A stretch of 64,000 nt of DNA, from NCBI GenBank assembly GCA_037903355.1, contig JBAJFE010000026.1, forward strand, positions 4,464,001 through 4,528,000. The letters are read 5' to 3'. Shown here piece after piece: positions 1 through 12,047 of this stretch. The position numbers and the translations under genes are program-made. The DNA is from Trichuris trichiura (Eukaryota; Nematoda; Enoplea; Trichinellida; Trichuridae). Positions within the stretch are counted from its first letter, which is position 1. Each line of letters opens with the position of its first letter. Under the pieces are notes generated by a model that saw only the letters and a list, made by a program, of their open reading frames with translations, made no database searches and was not told the DNA's origin.

Positions 1-2
1 GA

Positions 3-726
3 GAAAGGCATTCATTACAAGAGCGTCTGCGACTTATAGGAAACGTTCCTCATAATCGCATGGGACAGGTAAGCATGTTGTGCGTCATTTGCATAGTTCC
101 TTGTGTTAACTGTGACAGGTATTGGCATGTGGCCAAATATTCTTAAATACATCGTTAACTGAGGCGTTTTGCACAACAATTCTGGAGGCAGCCAGTTGCG
201 GGTGGTTATCTGAACATCTCGTTAGGTACTTAAACCCTGAGTTTAACTTCCAGGTTACACATTGTTTCAACCAACGTTGGTGGCATTCCTGAGGTCCTTC
301 CCTCCGATCTTATTACGCTTGCTGAACCAAGCATACAAGGTGAAGATGGCTGACATATACCTTGTAGCCTTTAGTTCCTTTTTTCCAGGAATTGTTGACG
401 CTCTGGATAGCGCTATTCAGCGATACTGGGCCAACTCCTTGCCAGATCCGATGGAAGTTCATACCCGTATTCGCCAGATGTACTCTTGGTCTGACGTTGC
501 TGAGAGAACAGAGCACGTATACTTTGACGCATTGAAAAGGAGCATTGACTCCCACGTAGTCATCGTTCAAAAGTTGTCATCTAAAGTAATCTTCTTAGCA
601 TTCCATTGAGTTGATTTCAGATACTTACAAAACGGGTACCTCTTTGGAATAATAATGTACGTAGTAGCGATAGTTGAAATTGGAATTTTGAAACTTTTAA
701 GCGTGGTAAGTCCAATTTACCAGTGA
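3..726 (+). CDS. PIGA: PIG-A, GPI-anchor N-acetylglucosaminyltransferase catalytic subunit, 3' part (5' end outside the window)
   Basis: C-terminal part of the glycosyltransferase subunit that adds GlcNAc to phosphatidylinositol at the ER membrane, the first step of GPI-anchor synthesis. Five exons can be joined in one frame: 3-68, 119-201, 254-339, 389-572 and 621-726. The introns are 50, 52, 49 and 48 bp, all GT-AG. Translation gives the family's donor-binding segment ([11 protein letters not shown], then EAASCG, then [12 protein letters not shown]), a TWRNVAERTE-like motif ([14 protein letters not shown]), and a hydrophobic C-terminal stretch ([20 protein letters not shown]) matching the PIG-A membrane anchor. 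The protein stops shortly after this segment, so its tail is shorter than in human PIG-A. The junction at 572/621 was chosen because it alone keeps the frame open into the membrane segment; reading straight on stops at 609. The upstream exons are outside the window. Identity is very secure; the last junction is good. Confidence 0.93.
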
Positions 727-3700
727 ACCGCGCATATCTGTGTTTTTTGGAAACTGTCGTAAAGCATGATGATCATCATGTCTAAAACGACATTTGAATT
801 AGTTTTCTTAGCTCATGAACAGAATATCTGATCACAAGAAACGCAACTTTTCCAGTCATTGTTTGTTATTAACGTGCCAGTTGGTTTGTTGTGCATTATA
901 GCATTTTTTTAGTCACATCGTTGTGAAATATGCTGCCTGTTCATTGACTTCTTTGATTCTTATTAAACATTGCTATTTTAACTAGAAACTTGCCAATTAA
1001 GCAGCTTTAACTGAATTAAATGTTGCAAACGAAACGTCCATCTCCTCTTTGCCAAAAAAGACAGCTGCTACCAAAGGTGGTCCTATCTTTCCATGTCCAT
1101 TGCAATTGTACGATAGTAAACGATTTCAACTGCTAGCTGCTAGCTGCTCTGAAAATTTTGAAGTCGCCAAAAAATTTTCAGGCCCACCACAAAATTTGGG
1201 AACACAAAGTTCTGAATCACAGAATTCCGACGCTCAAAATCCCGAGTCAATTATAGAGGTACGAAGTGTGGAATGGAGTGAGCGAGGTATGGGGTTTACT
1301 CATTAGTAAACACCGCTGCTGCACCGAACTCAGGAACATCCATTGTTCCTATTCGCCAGTGTAAATCCCTTACCGAATAAACGCTTTCTCCCTAGTATTG
1401 CGGCCGCTGGAACAAGAGTAGCTCTAGCATAAGAAAAATTGTTCTGTCCTTTCCCTAACAAGTTGCTCGTGAGACGACGTTCAAGTTGCTCCATGCTACC
1501 TCGCGTTTCCTGGAATAGTCTTTTAAACGTGAACTTATTTAGACAGTATGTCTCGAGTGCTGTGCTGAAATATGAACAGAAACTAATAAATATTTATTGT
1601 TCAATCAAAAAACAGATAAGAACCTAGATTTCGGAACCCAGTGGTTCCGCACTGTCGCCTTGCAGCTGGAAAGGAATTATTGAAATTGTCATGTCCCGTT
1701 CAGCGCTCAAAACAGAACTGTTTAGCACAGAGAGCTTTAGATCAGTCTGTTTTCTGTTAACAGTTACAGATCATGCAACTTTCTCAGCTTACCGCTTTAG
1801 GTAAGCTTTTAAGGCTGGTCGACGTTACCAACGGAAAAAATTATGCTCTCTGCTAACTACTGTTTTTGAGCGAAATAAAAGCACGAGCTTGTTGCAGGGT
1901 TCAGTCGCCTAGGTGCAGTGATGACGCACTAATGATTCTTGCGGTGGCATAAAAATTATGGGTAGACAAACCATATTTGCAGGGCAAAAGAATAATGACT
2001 GAAGTTTAAAAAGACTTCCTGAATGAGACTTCTTTGACTCCACTCTGTATTTTATACCATTCAGCATTTCTGCCTTTTGAAATATCCTCTGATTTAGAAA
2101 TTCAACCTTCGAGGGATCGTCGCTTCCAGCATGATAACTCCAAGCCGTTCAAAGTAATCGCAATTTTAATATTGCTCAAAGCGTTGTTTATGCCCTATTC
2201 TTCGTTTCTTGTCGGCATGAAACTTTCAATATTTTGGGTTTCGAGGTTCCGTCTTTCCCAAAACTTCTCAAGTTTCTAAGCTTGTTTGGGATTTGGGCAT
2301 AGTGTTACGAAATGTGGCTAGTGGAAGGCTTGTAGTTCTTTTACGGCACAAAGTAGTAGGCTTGTCTTTTTTAAGCTGTCGCGGCAGTTGTTCTCCACCT
2401 GGATTCTACCATCCATAATCAATCTCAAAACAACGATATTTAGGTTGAACTAATTAGCCTTTTTTTCTTCTAAAATTTTTTTGCGGTATTTCCAACCCGT
2501 TTTGTGAAGAAGAAAAGAAAAAAAAGACCTAATTAGTCAATAAATTAGAATGTTTCTCACTTGGAATGGTTTATGCAATTAAGAAAGCCTTTGGAATGCA
2601 TAATAAAGAAAGAAGATAATTCAGATAAAGGTCTCACAGCCCGCTTCGCTCCTTCCGCACATCACCAACCTGTAGAAACCAGTAAGCACCTCCAACGTTA
2701 TGAGAAGTGCCATTCCCAAAATTTGACTGCTTTGTTTGACTATAAATACGCTTTGATTACCCTTGGAATTTTGAACCATCGCAGTAAAAATTTCTAAACG
2801 TAAATAAGTGGTTTATTAAGCAGTAATACATTGTACAAAGTCATTAGCTCGTTATCAAAAGTTAAAACAAGAAAAGGAGAAGAGAAGGAAGCTCAGCGGT
2901 TACTGGGAGACCGTAATACAAGAATACATTATGATTCAAATGCATCCCCTCTTTAGCAGCCCAGACGAAAAGACCATCGGAGTTGTGACCGTAACCGCGG
3001 ATCGTTCTCGCTTTTAGAATTCCCAATTTTTGGGATTCTGTGATTTGGGAATTTGTTCTTCGGTATTCTGTGCTGGATCCAAATGGGAAACGGTTAAAGT
3101 TACTAACTAAGTACGCCAGAAGGGTTAAATAGCATACGAACTTAGGACAGCACATAAAACGACGTTTTTATCGCGGGTGTTATGAGCTCGTTGATCTCAC
3201 TGTACTTCCCTTAGGTTACATTCGACTATATTCGGACGTGAAAGCCCTGTAAACATTAGTACCTACTCATTTGCCAGGGTTGTTGTTGTCACTTAACCAT
3301 TGTCTGAACCAAAGAAAATAAGTTAACCTAAGACTAGTTGTGATCTATAATAGATGCTCAAGCAGCTACCTTTAAAAGGACCTAAGACCGAGTACTCATG
3401 TCACGTTCAGGCAAAGAAGGGCAGTCAAATCTTCGAGGCCTAAACGTCATGCAGCATTTGACAATAGCCTAACTTATCCCTAGTGCTTTGAATCTGTCTA
3501 ATCTCATACGTACAGTTTCTTCGGTTTTGCTGCTACATCACCCTGTTATCCGCTAGCTAGAGCTTTGTTTTCGTAATGCCAGAGTTTCTGAGCATGAATA
3601 ACGAAAATCAAAAGCGTTTTGAAGCATAGTGGGAATTTATCAATTAGCTACAAAACAGCTTTGAGCTTCTTCTGGAACTGTTCAGTTGCCTTCGAAGTTA

Positions 3701-4361
3701 TGGAGAAGTCCGAAAGGGTAAAAGAATAGACCAGCTGGAACTCCACTTTAAACAAACGAAAAACCCAACTAAGCTCACGGAACTTTCCGGTTTATGCGTC
3801 AGCGTTTACAGTAGTTATTGGGGTTTCCAGTAACCTCCTGTAACATTATTAAGAAAGTTGAAACGCCCTACATCTTAAATTCTGCCGAATGAAAAACAGA
3901 AGAAACAAATTTTAATCAACATTAAGGTATAATCCTCCTCAGTTACTTATTCGTTTGATCGAACAGTGCTGTTGAATAGCATTTCCAGTTGGAATTGAAC
4001 CTGCATTTTTCAAATGGTTGTTCTAGCTGAAAGGAAAAGTCTCACCTACGCGCTGAGCACTTACTTGACTTGAACAGGAAAGACAGAAACGATAGAAGCT
4101 TAGACTCCGCGTAAGCTTATCAGGTAGCATGGGAACTTCAATGTTTTTATTCTTTTTAAGTTTAACAAATTCACTCCTCTCCTGTAATATACGTATCTCA
4201 GTAGAAGTGCAGCCAGAAGCGAAATAGCGTCTGATAGCGCTAAGAGTATCTTAGTAAAACTATTCACAATTAATTGCAGTTATTCTATGTAGCCATTCGC
4301 TTTGACTCCATTTGAAATTTTGAACACTGGATGCTTCTTAACGGGTCTGAAAGTTTTCATG
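727..4361. other. Intergenic DNA, no gene recognised
   Basis: AT-rich sequence between PIGA and the first foldback element. I see no exon with splice signals and protein-like content. Short open frames here have no recognisable motif. Around 1185-1262 and 3015-3075 there are short degenerate repeats of a C/T-rich word (see the repeat entry). An AATAAA at 1374-1379 is too far from PIGA to assign with confidence. Confidence 0.6.
1185..1262. repeat. Degenerate short tandem repeat (about 12-nt CAAAATCCCGAAT-like unit)
   Basis: Successive variants of an AAAATTC/CAAAATCCC word separated by GAATCACAG or GACGCT-like spacers. Related words occur inverted near 3015-3075 and again, in the same orientation, at 61365-61445. 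The unit is too diverged to give a clean consensus by eye. An open frame spans it, but I read that as a product of the repeat rather than a gene. Confidence 0.4.
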
Positions 4362-4624
4362 ATGGAGTTTTCTTACGGCTTTCTGTCTTGCCCGTTGTTG
4401 GTTTCTGAAATAACCAAAGCGTATACCTTACCGATGGATGGATGAGCAATTATAAAGGAAAAATTCAGAACGAACTAACAAGGTTGGTCCTGAAAGCTCC
4501 GAAAGTGTTAGTTCGTTCCGAATTTTTCCTTAATAATTGCTCATCCATCCGTTGGTAGGATATTTGCCTTGGTTATTTCAGAAACCAACAATGGGCAAGA
4601 CAGAAAACCGTAAGAAAATTCCAT
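4362..4624. mobile_element. Foldback (MITE-like) element, most complete copy of a dispersed family
   Basis: Long inverted repeat. The left arm (about 4362-4485) and right arm (about 4500-4624) pair over roughly 110 bp. Shared words include TTTTCTTACGG, TGTCTTGCCC, GGTTTCTGAAATAACCAA, GGATGGATGAGCAATTAT and AAAAATTC. The loop is about 25-30 bp and contains CCTGAAAGCTCCGAAAG. Just outside the left arm, at 4316-4350, lies a second conserved block (GGATGCTTCTTAACGGG) that recurs elsewhere in the window. There is no coding capacity, so it must be non-autonomous if mobile. Target-site duplications could not be identified. Confidence 0.8.
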
Positions 4625-5198
4625 TTATAATTGTGCATAATGGTGTACAGGTTGCGATGAACTTTCCTTGTAAAGCTCTGCAATAAGTCAATTTTGTCTA
4701 GTGATTTCGGACTGAATGCTTGCCAATTTGCATAATTTACCTTTCTTATCTTGCTTCATCAATCCATAGTAGGCAAGGTATACGTAGCCTTTTGACAACT
4801 GCTTTTCTGGTCAGTTGTAGGCATGCCGACATATCAGATCCGCTTTCGTTTCGCAGTTGCATTTGACAGTTAAGGCTTTGTCCGTATTTACTATGTCCAA
4901 TAAAGATCGCGTTCTGCCAGCCGCAGTCTGCCAAGTTTTTAAGTTTACTTGCCGTTTAAGTAAACGTTTTAACTTATGTTTCCCGCCCGAAATCATTCCT
5001 TGTAATTCGTTGATTTAAAGGGATTTTGCCTGCTTTGTTTTCTCATTGCGTTAGCACAGTTCTGTGTTTACGCTTGCTTTCCCGCTGCACGTTATTTACG
5101 CGATTCAGTATAATAGTCTGTATCTTCGATTTTCGCGGTCTATTTTTATTCTTGTCTCAATTAGCATAATCAAAGTTTAGATAAATCGTTGCAAAGTC
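4625..5198. other. Intergenic DNA upstream of the thioesterase gene
   Basis: AT-rich spacer of about 570 bp. It presumably holds the promoter and 5' leader of the thioesterase gene, but I see no convincing core promoter element and no exon-like sequence. Confidence 0.5.
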
Positions 5199-8100
5199 AT
5201 GTTTAATCAAATTAAACGTGGTGCCTGCGTCTTTGCTAGTGGTCGTCTTTGTACGCTTCCAGATCTCTTGAAAGGAGTTGAAAGGTTAGACAAACATGTT
5301 TATCGGTTAGTCTTACCAATTATATTTTCTTTAAACTGATTAATGTTCTCGTTTTCGGAGCACTAATTTAATGGAAGGGATCGTGGCCAGCCAGCGGATA
5401 TTTGGTGGGCAAATGATTGGACAAGCAATATATGCGGCATGTAGTGGTACGATGCACTCCGAAGCATTAGTGCCCAGAAGCTTACACGTCTCGTTTATGA
5501 AAGGAGGTCTGTGAGTGCTGGTATGCGTATGTTTTGTTAAGGGGTTTTACCTTTCGAACTCACGGTGTAGCAAACTCCTCGCATATCTATGATCAACAAT
5601 TTTTCTTATTCTGGCCGACGTACTTTTGCAGAGTCAGTTGTGTTACACTTGTGCAGGGTACTTATTTAGCACTAGAAACACTAGCTACGCTTATTTGGCG
5701 ACTTTCAATATCGAAAATAAGAAACCCAGTAACAACATTTTGAAATTTCATATGTTTACTCAGTACGGAAAAACTGCAATTTGTTTATTTATACTTGCAC
5801 AAATTTTTAAACCTTCGGTGTTTTCGGAAGCTACCGCGGGCCTTTTTAAGCGATACAATCCGAGAGCACTTCTGTGCAAATCAGATGATGTTACACCCAT
5901 TTCTTACTTAGCAAAAGAAGCAAAAATATCCTACTTCTCTTTTCCACGCATATCTATGTTTTGATAGACGAAATAAAAAAAGAAAAAGACCCCAGAGTCC
6001 ATCTCTCTTTAGAGTAATATAAAATGCGTCATACCTTCTTTCTTGACAAGGGTTTGAACTGTTTATGTGTATTTCTAAAAACGCACACAACACCAGCGGA
6101 GCTTTCGGAAATAAAATGAGCCCCATTTTCAATGCGAACAAGAGAGCGCGCTGAGGGCGGTATTTTTAACGGAAATATTATGCTGAGTGGGTAGGCCATG
6201 CCAGCCGTTACTACCAACGGTCATTCAGATGAGCGAAGGTAAGTTTAATAGTTCCTTCAGGTGCATGTATTCGAGATCATCAAATTGGAATTGCGCATGC
6301 GATTAACCTTTCTTCTCTTTTCCCGGTTTTATTTGTTTTTCGATGTCGTCAAAAGCAAAAACTTCCTACCTATGCGCGCTCGTTCTTCCTTTTTTAGGAA
6401 ATCCCAGTCGTTTTCGAGAATCTATAACACAGAAGCCCATCCACGAATGAATGGTGTCCATTTTTATTTCTTTTTTGGGAGAGCGACATAGCTATAGTTG
6501 TCTTTTCATGACTGAAAAGATTTTAACTGGAAAAACTACGGCATTCTGTTTTGTAGAGGAATGTACTCCATACGTCTGAAGTTTTCACACTATCAGCCCG
6601 GTCTATGGGGCGGGGCGGCTTTGTCTAAGGCGCAAAGTTTTTTTATTTTCTTAAGGAGAAGCTATTTTCCCGGTTAATCTTCGGTTCACGGTTTTGGCCT
6701 GTTTTGGTGCATCTATCGGTAGACTTTAAAATGCCATGGGCATGGGTAAGTCTACTCAGCTGGTTTACGAAGCCGTGAACTGAAGGTCAGTTATGAAGCC
6801 ACAAAAGCCTGTTACAAGACATCCAGTTTCCCACAAGTTATTTTTCCTGCACACTATCCGCGGGCTTAAGGGACTTAGGCACTGAAACGTGCGGCGCAAC
6901 CGCAGCAGCCTTAGTAGCTGTCGCCATTACGACAGTGGGTTTCAGGGTTGAAAACGCTAACGCGTCGTGGCTAAACCGCACGCCCTGGAGCTCATCTTTG
7001 GCATTTTTGTATCTGTTAAGATGTTTAATGTGCTCACTAAATCTGTCTGCTAGTATCCACTTGTCTGACTTATGTAGTATGCCAAGCAGGCGCACTTCAT
7101 CTGATAAACTATCCCCGACCAGCAGTCACAGAAGATTTTTATCTGATTATTCCTAAGGACTGTACAAAGGCTTTTGGCATTCTCAAACCATACGCTAGCC
7201 TTCGGGACGTTTTGGCGTTTATAGACACGATCGGAGTAGTGCAGATTGGGTAAGACTGGGTGCACGTGTAGATTAGGAGAGTCGATGACCGACGGAAAAG
7301 TGAGAATTAGGTTAGCCGACGAATGAGTTACCAGGCAATATGAATTCTGAGCTGCCATGGGTTACTCGCTTTTCATCACCAGCGTTTTATAATGAGCTAT
7401 ATCTGAGCTTATCTCAGCCTCTCAAATAACTGGCATAGCTAAACAAAAGCCTCGGAGGCTCTTTCCTAACGTGTGAACTTAAAGCCATTTTCAAGCTGAA
7501 AATAAATTTCTAATGGTCTTGATTCGCCATTCCCTATCCAGCATGCCTTTAACATGATAATTGTTTGCTGCACATGAATTTGCCGCTTTTTCAGGAAACG
7601 TAAATCATCCTCTTTTATTTGTGGTGAACGATAACTACAAGGATCATTTAAGAAGACACTGTACCGTTTCAGTCATGCAGAAAGATACTATGGTAATATC
7701 TATAGACATGAGTCTGCGAAAGGTAAAAATAAATTTAGAGGCTCATGGGAAGCTCCTAAATTTCATGTTGTAGCCAGAAGCCGAGGAATCTCCATTCCAT
7801 GAAGATTCAATTCCGTCTTGCCCACAACCTGAGGATCTGCCAAAGCACGACTCTTGGTTTCATAGTTATTTGAAAATGCGAGATGCTGATGAGCTGGATT
7901 ATATGATCGTAGATATGATGACGAAAGGTTTATCACATACTTTTGATAATAGAGAGGTTGACAAATTTTATGGTGACGATTTGCAACTTCCGCGGAACGT
8001 ATTCTGGGTGAAGGCACACGAACCAGTTGGTAAGGGCAAATGTTTTCTGATGCGCACGTTTTCACTGTTAGTGCTTCAATAGCATTGCTCGCAATGTTCT

Positions 8101-11100
8101 TTTACTTCCGGGAACTCAAAGCTGAAGTCGCTATAACCTTTTCTTGTATCACTCCAGAACGGTTTCTTTTAATTTTATTCTTATAAATACATTATTTCCC
8201 GCTTTGTTTGCATAATTATTTTGGCTACCTTGATTCAGTGTCCTCTTTCATTACACTGAAGAGGTCATGAGAATTCCTTCTTAATGTTTTTCCACAGAAT
8301 ATGTGTTTGTTAGACTTAAATTTTTCTTCATTTCTCTAAACGGACCTCCCTGTGTTTAGACTGTTGTTCAAAATAAAACGGTAAACCAGTTTAATGATAA
8401 CAACGGTAATAACTTCGTAGCTTTCAGAACTTACAAGTTCCGTCTTCGGCGTTTCAATGTTGGAATAGAAAGATATAGTTGGTTTTATAGGCGTCGAAAT
8501 GGGCTAACCGAAAGTTTCCTGTAATTGTTTTCTTGTAACGATATCTGCATGTCACTGACCTTCCTACCCTTTTCTCGATTAGTCACTTCGTTATGTATGA
8601 TGAAAACGGCTTCCTAAATCTAAATCTGAAGTCTTCTTCTTGATATATGACTTTAGGAAATATTTGCCAGTCACAATGCGAGGCAAGTTTCGCAATAGTC
8701 GATGCTTTAATCCTTCACCCATGGCTACATGGGGCTCCGCTTCTCGAGGTTTTCCCCTGCATCTTGTTTCTTTTGCTTGAAGGTCAAGCAATGCATTCCT
8801 GTAATGGTTGAAGCAACAGTTATTAGCTGAAACTTTGAGATAGACTTTGGCTCTCCAGTGTAGGAGGTAGAGACACTGTACTTAGCCTAGTAAAGCATTT
8901 CTGGCTTTTCTTCAAGCGGTTACCGTATTTTGTCATGTGTCTAATCATAGAAATAAATGAAAAAGAGGTTTTAAAATATTCTTTGAAATCAACTTCTTTT
9001 CCTATCCGACTAATCTTTTCGCTTAAACCTTTGTACTAAGGCAGCACGAATAAGGGAACATTCTGGTCTGGCATAACCACTTCTGATCTTGTGGTTCTCT
9101 GTCTTATCGCCGAGGAAATTAATGCTGGTGAATAGCCGTTGTACAAGATTTTCGCTTTTATGTGCTGAAGCTGAGCCGCAAGGAATTCTTCTGATAAGTT
9201 GCTACTGCTTATCCCAGTAATTACGCCTGTCATTACTAATCGTGAATGATGGGATGAGAAGTGTAAATACCTGTTCGGACGTATAGACTTTCTATAGACT
9301 TCCTTTCTTCCTGCGAGAAGCAGCTTTCTCCAACTCTTAGGCGTCCATTACCTGAATGTTTTTGAAAGGGTACCTGGGCGACATCTTTGTTATCATAAAA
9401 GCGGGGAAAGGAGGAGGCTTTTCTCGAACACCTAAACAACCTGTTAAAAATGACATCCATTTTACGCAAAGAAAAAGAGGAGAATGGGATGTTCTTCTTC
9501 CTGGACGCACTCTTCATCAAGGATGGACTTAAGCTTAAAACAATGGGGTACACAAACATGTCTCCTATAACGCGAGGTTTTCTAGGAATTTCCAGCAATC
9601 GAACACTCGCATTATATAGAAGAATTACCTGCTTATCTTTTTTCAGGATATGATTTTCGCAAGACAAAGTCATGAATATGTGTACTTTAAAGCATGACTT
9701 TGTCATCATTGGTTGAACTGCATCCATGTTATTTTAGCGTCATGAAGGTGGGCATACTTGCGGCTTCGTATTCAACCACGGCAATTATTCATGAACGTAA
9801 CTCCACATTGGCCCAATAAATAGAGAAAGTTTAGGCCGACCAATTTCTTCAAAAACGGGTGCACCGATTCACCAGCACCCGAACTGTTGTCTCTGAATTC
9901 CTTGCGAATTAATTTCTCGGGATATATTACTGCGATGGAAGATCTAGCCAGTCAGTATGTAGCTTTACATTCATGCTCTAGAAGCATTAAGGTGTAAATT
10001 ATTAGGTGTGAGCAAAAGTGCCCAGTTTTTTCCTCAAATTTAAGTGCATCTAAAACCAAGCTGCAGGAACTGCGTTCTTAAAAACGTTACATTTCCATTA
10101 CATTTTACGATCTTCCCCCAGCATTGTGGTGGCCAGCGAATCCTATTTCCACTGTAGTGGAAGAAGTGAGCTACCCATTTTGAGCTCTAATTTTTTGAAG
10201 CGTAGCCCAGGCAGGCCATGCTGCGTAGATCAGAATAGATGGTATTTCTTTTGGCCAAACTGGTGAAAATTGTTCTTCGTCACTGAAATGACGTGAGGTC
10301 GGGCGTTGTCGTGCAACTGAAGAACATCACAATGATGGGACATGCTTGTGCCATTTCTCCCGCAAGATTGGTAGTAATTTCACGAGTTTTGAAGAGCAGT
10401 CGTCTTCAGTTACTGTCTGACCTGGTTGCAACAACTCATCATAAAGTGTTACTATGTTAGTCCTTCCATAAGCGTAGTAGCACTTTTCTGCGACGCACAT
10501 TTGACTTTAGTGTGTATCTGGTCGCCTGGTCTGTATGTCATAATGTTTTTTTGAATTGATGAAAGGATCCATTTTCCATTTCCAGTAAGCATCCGCTAAA
10601 GAAAACCTTTCTTTCTTTGTTCCATTTGTAATTTTCCACATGTGTTTAAGTATTCCTTCTTCGCAGATTCTGACAGCCATATGGTCCCCCGCTACCGTAT
10701 CTTTGTATTTTATCCCTAGAATAATGATGGGAACCACGCTTGTACGGCGCATGACAAGTGCTTCTGCAGGTTCTTGCGTTGTCGTAGCTGTCTCAATTGA
10801 GAAGGTTTGTGAACCTACATTTTCGGTTTCTAAGGGGCACTCTAAACTCGATCGTTTGCTTAAATCGAATTCGTAGCTCAGAAAGCACCTGTACCACTTC
10901 TGGTAAGTCTTTCTGAGGTCACTCCACCCACCACGTTTGACAAAATTTTCTCGGCTTCTGTTGCTGTCCTTTCCCGATTAAAAAGGAACACATAGCCGTC
11001 AATTACACCAGTTAAGTTAAAAACAAGGCACATGTTTAAAATGTTCCTTCCTGGAGGTGATCACGAAAGGACAATAGAACGAGGACTGGACGAGACAAAC

Positions 11101-11939
11101 AGATTTAGATCTTTTTGCTTAAAGCAGATGTTCAGATAAGACAGCCCATGCGGACAAAACCAAAGAGCTCGTGCAGTTGTCCAGATTTCTGAAGCGCACG
11201 CTTTATCGAACAAACTTCTGGTCATACCTGATCGCCATTATCACCAGTGTTAGAGCATGGAATAGTATTTCTGCTCCTGTTAAATATATGATCCGATGGC
11301 TAAGCAGAATATTTTTGGCTTTGGAAATTGTGAATTAATCATTTTGTTAAGAAGTTTGCGCTTTAGGTGGACCTGCACTGCAACACTGCAGAATGAAAGC
11401 GTTTTCGCATGTTTTGGACACCTTTAACTCAATCTGGAAATAAATCATAAAAAACAATTACGGCCAATAATCTGCAGTATTAATCTATTATATCGTTTTG
11501 ATCAGGCAACCCTGCCTTCATTATTGTTGCCTTGTTTATGCTTTTACTGCTGAATTTCTATGTCTGACTTTTTAGACCAAAGCGAACCTGCCTTACATCA
11601 TGCCATTGTATCGTACATATCTGACTCCTTGATGATAGCTGCAGCCCTCCGACCTCATGTTAGCCTGTTCTCTAATGTTTCTCAGATCGCCTCATTGAAT
11701 CATTGCATTTGGTTCCATCAGAAACGTTTCAACATCTCTGACTGGATGTTGTATGAAACCATCAGTACCGTAGCTTGTAGGTGCAATGCGTAATCATCTG
11801 AACAAAGTCGCGATTTGTTTTTTTAGCCGGTGCTCGAGCATTCGTTACTGGAAGGCTCTGGTCTCGCCAAGGAAAACTGGTAATGACAGCAACTCAAGAA
11901 GCTTTGATTCGTATGGTTCCCAACTCATGGAGACTTTGA
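5199..11939 (+). CDS. ACOT8: Acyl-CoA thioesterase, ACOT8/TesB family (complete, six exons)
   Basis: Hydrolyses acyl-CoA to free fatty acid and CoA; the animal family member is peroxisomal. Exons: 5199-5305, 5361-5506, 7595-7722, 7774-8029, 11576-11776 and 11827-11939. They join in phase to 316 codons, close to the 319 of human ACOT8. Both hotdog domains are present: residues about 40-130 (SQRIFGGQMIGQ, then LHVSFMKGG) and about 200-316 (YISD, IWFHQKRF, GRLWSRQGKL). TesB-type catalytic positions appear as Asp229, Ser252 (Thr in TesB) and Gln303 in TATQEALIR. Introns 1, 3 and 5 are 50-55 bp, while introns 2 (2.1 kb) and 4 (3.5 kb) carry transposon remnants. The ATG at 5199 is the only suitable one before the first conserved residues. 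The C-terminus is SWRL, not a canonical SKL-type peroxisome signal. The product is very secure; the exact first exon is somewhat less so. Confidence 0.92.
6790..6835 (+). repeat. Copy of the dispersed foldback-family outer block
   Basis: Contains AAGCCTGTTACAAGACATCC followed by AGTTTCCC, matching the block seen at 28765-28800 and, in reverse, at 4316-4350. It lies in intron 2 of the thioesterase gene, just beside the Penelope fragment. Confidence 0.5.
6838..7358 (-). mobile_element. Penelope-like element fragment, GIY-YIG endonuclease end
   Basis: On the minus strand two overlapping frames give GIVYQMKCA, YYISQTSGYL, then EHIKHLNRYKNAKDELQG. This is the degenerate GIY-YIG nuclease end of a Penelope-like retroelement (family pattern: VYxIxC, then YIGETG, then an arginine-rich helix). 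A frameshift joins the two halves, so it is not functional. It lies in intron 2 of the thioesterase gene, in antisense. No reverse transcriptase domain is visible next to it. Confidence 0.72.
9290..9660 (+). mobile_element. Penelope-like element fragment, reverse transcriptase
   Basis: Plus-strand frames give YLGDIFVIIKAGK (RT catalytic YVDD region, first Asp replaced by Gly), then LEHLNNLL-like and FFFLDALFIK motifs, which follow one another in Penelope reverse transcriptases. Several frameshifts break it. It lies in intron 4 of the thioesterase gene, in the sense orientation. The minus strand has a 163-codon open frame (9236-9727), which is the complement of this element and not a gene. Confidence 0.7.
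10140..10760 (-). mobile_element. Mariner-family transposase remnant
   Basis: Minus-strand frames give YDELLQPGQTVTEDD (family: YELLKPGETI) followed by a frameshifted LHDNARPHVISV (family: QDNARPHVA, holding the second catalytic Asp). Stops and frameshifts show it is dead. It is in intron 4 of the thioesterase gene, opposite in orientation to the host gene. Terminal repeats were not identified. Confidence 0.68.
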
Positions 11940-12041
11940 CTACTGCACTTGGGTAGTCCGTTCAAGATTAGGAAAATGGTGCAAAATTGGCCACGTTGAT
12001 ACATTGTGTCGCTCATTTTGGCCTCTGTGCTATTACGTCGG

Positions 12042-12047
12042 AATAAA
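12042..12047 (+). promoter_or_regulatory. Probable poly(A) signal of the thioesterase gene
   Basis: AATAAA about 100 bp downstream of the stop codon at 11937-11939, on the same strand. It is the first such hexamer after the gene. Confidence 0.5.

Noticed and set aside
1049..1306. 85-codon plus-strand open frame
   Set aside because: Its second half is the degenerate CAAAATCCC repeat; no splice or family support.
9236..9727. 163-codon minus-strand open frame
   Set aside because: It is the complement of a Penelope RT fragment read on the plus strand and has no family resemblance of its own.
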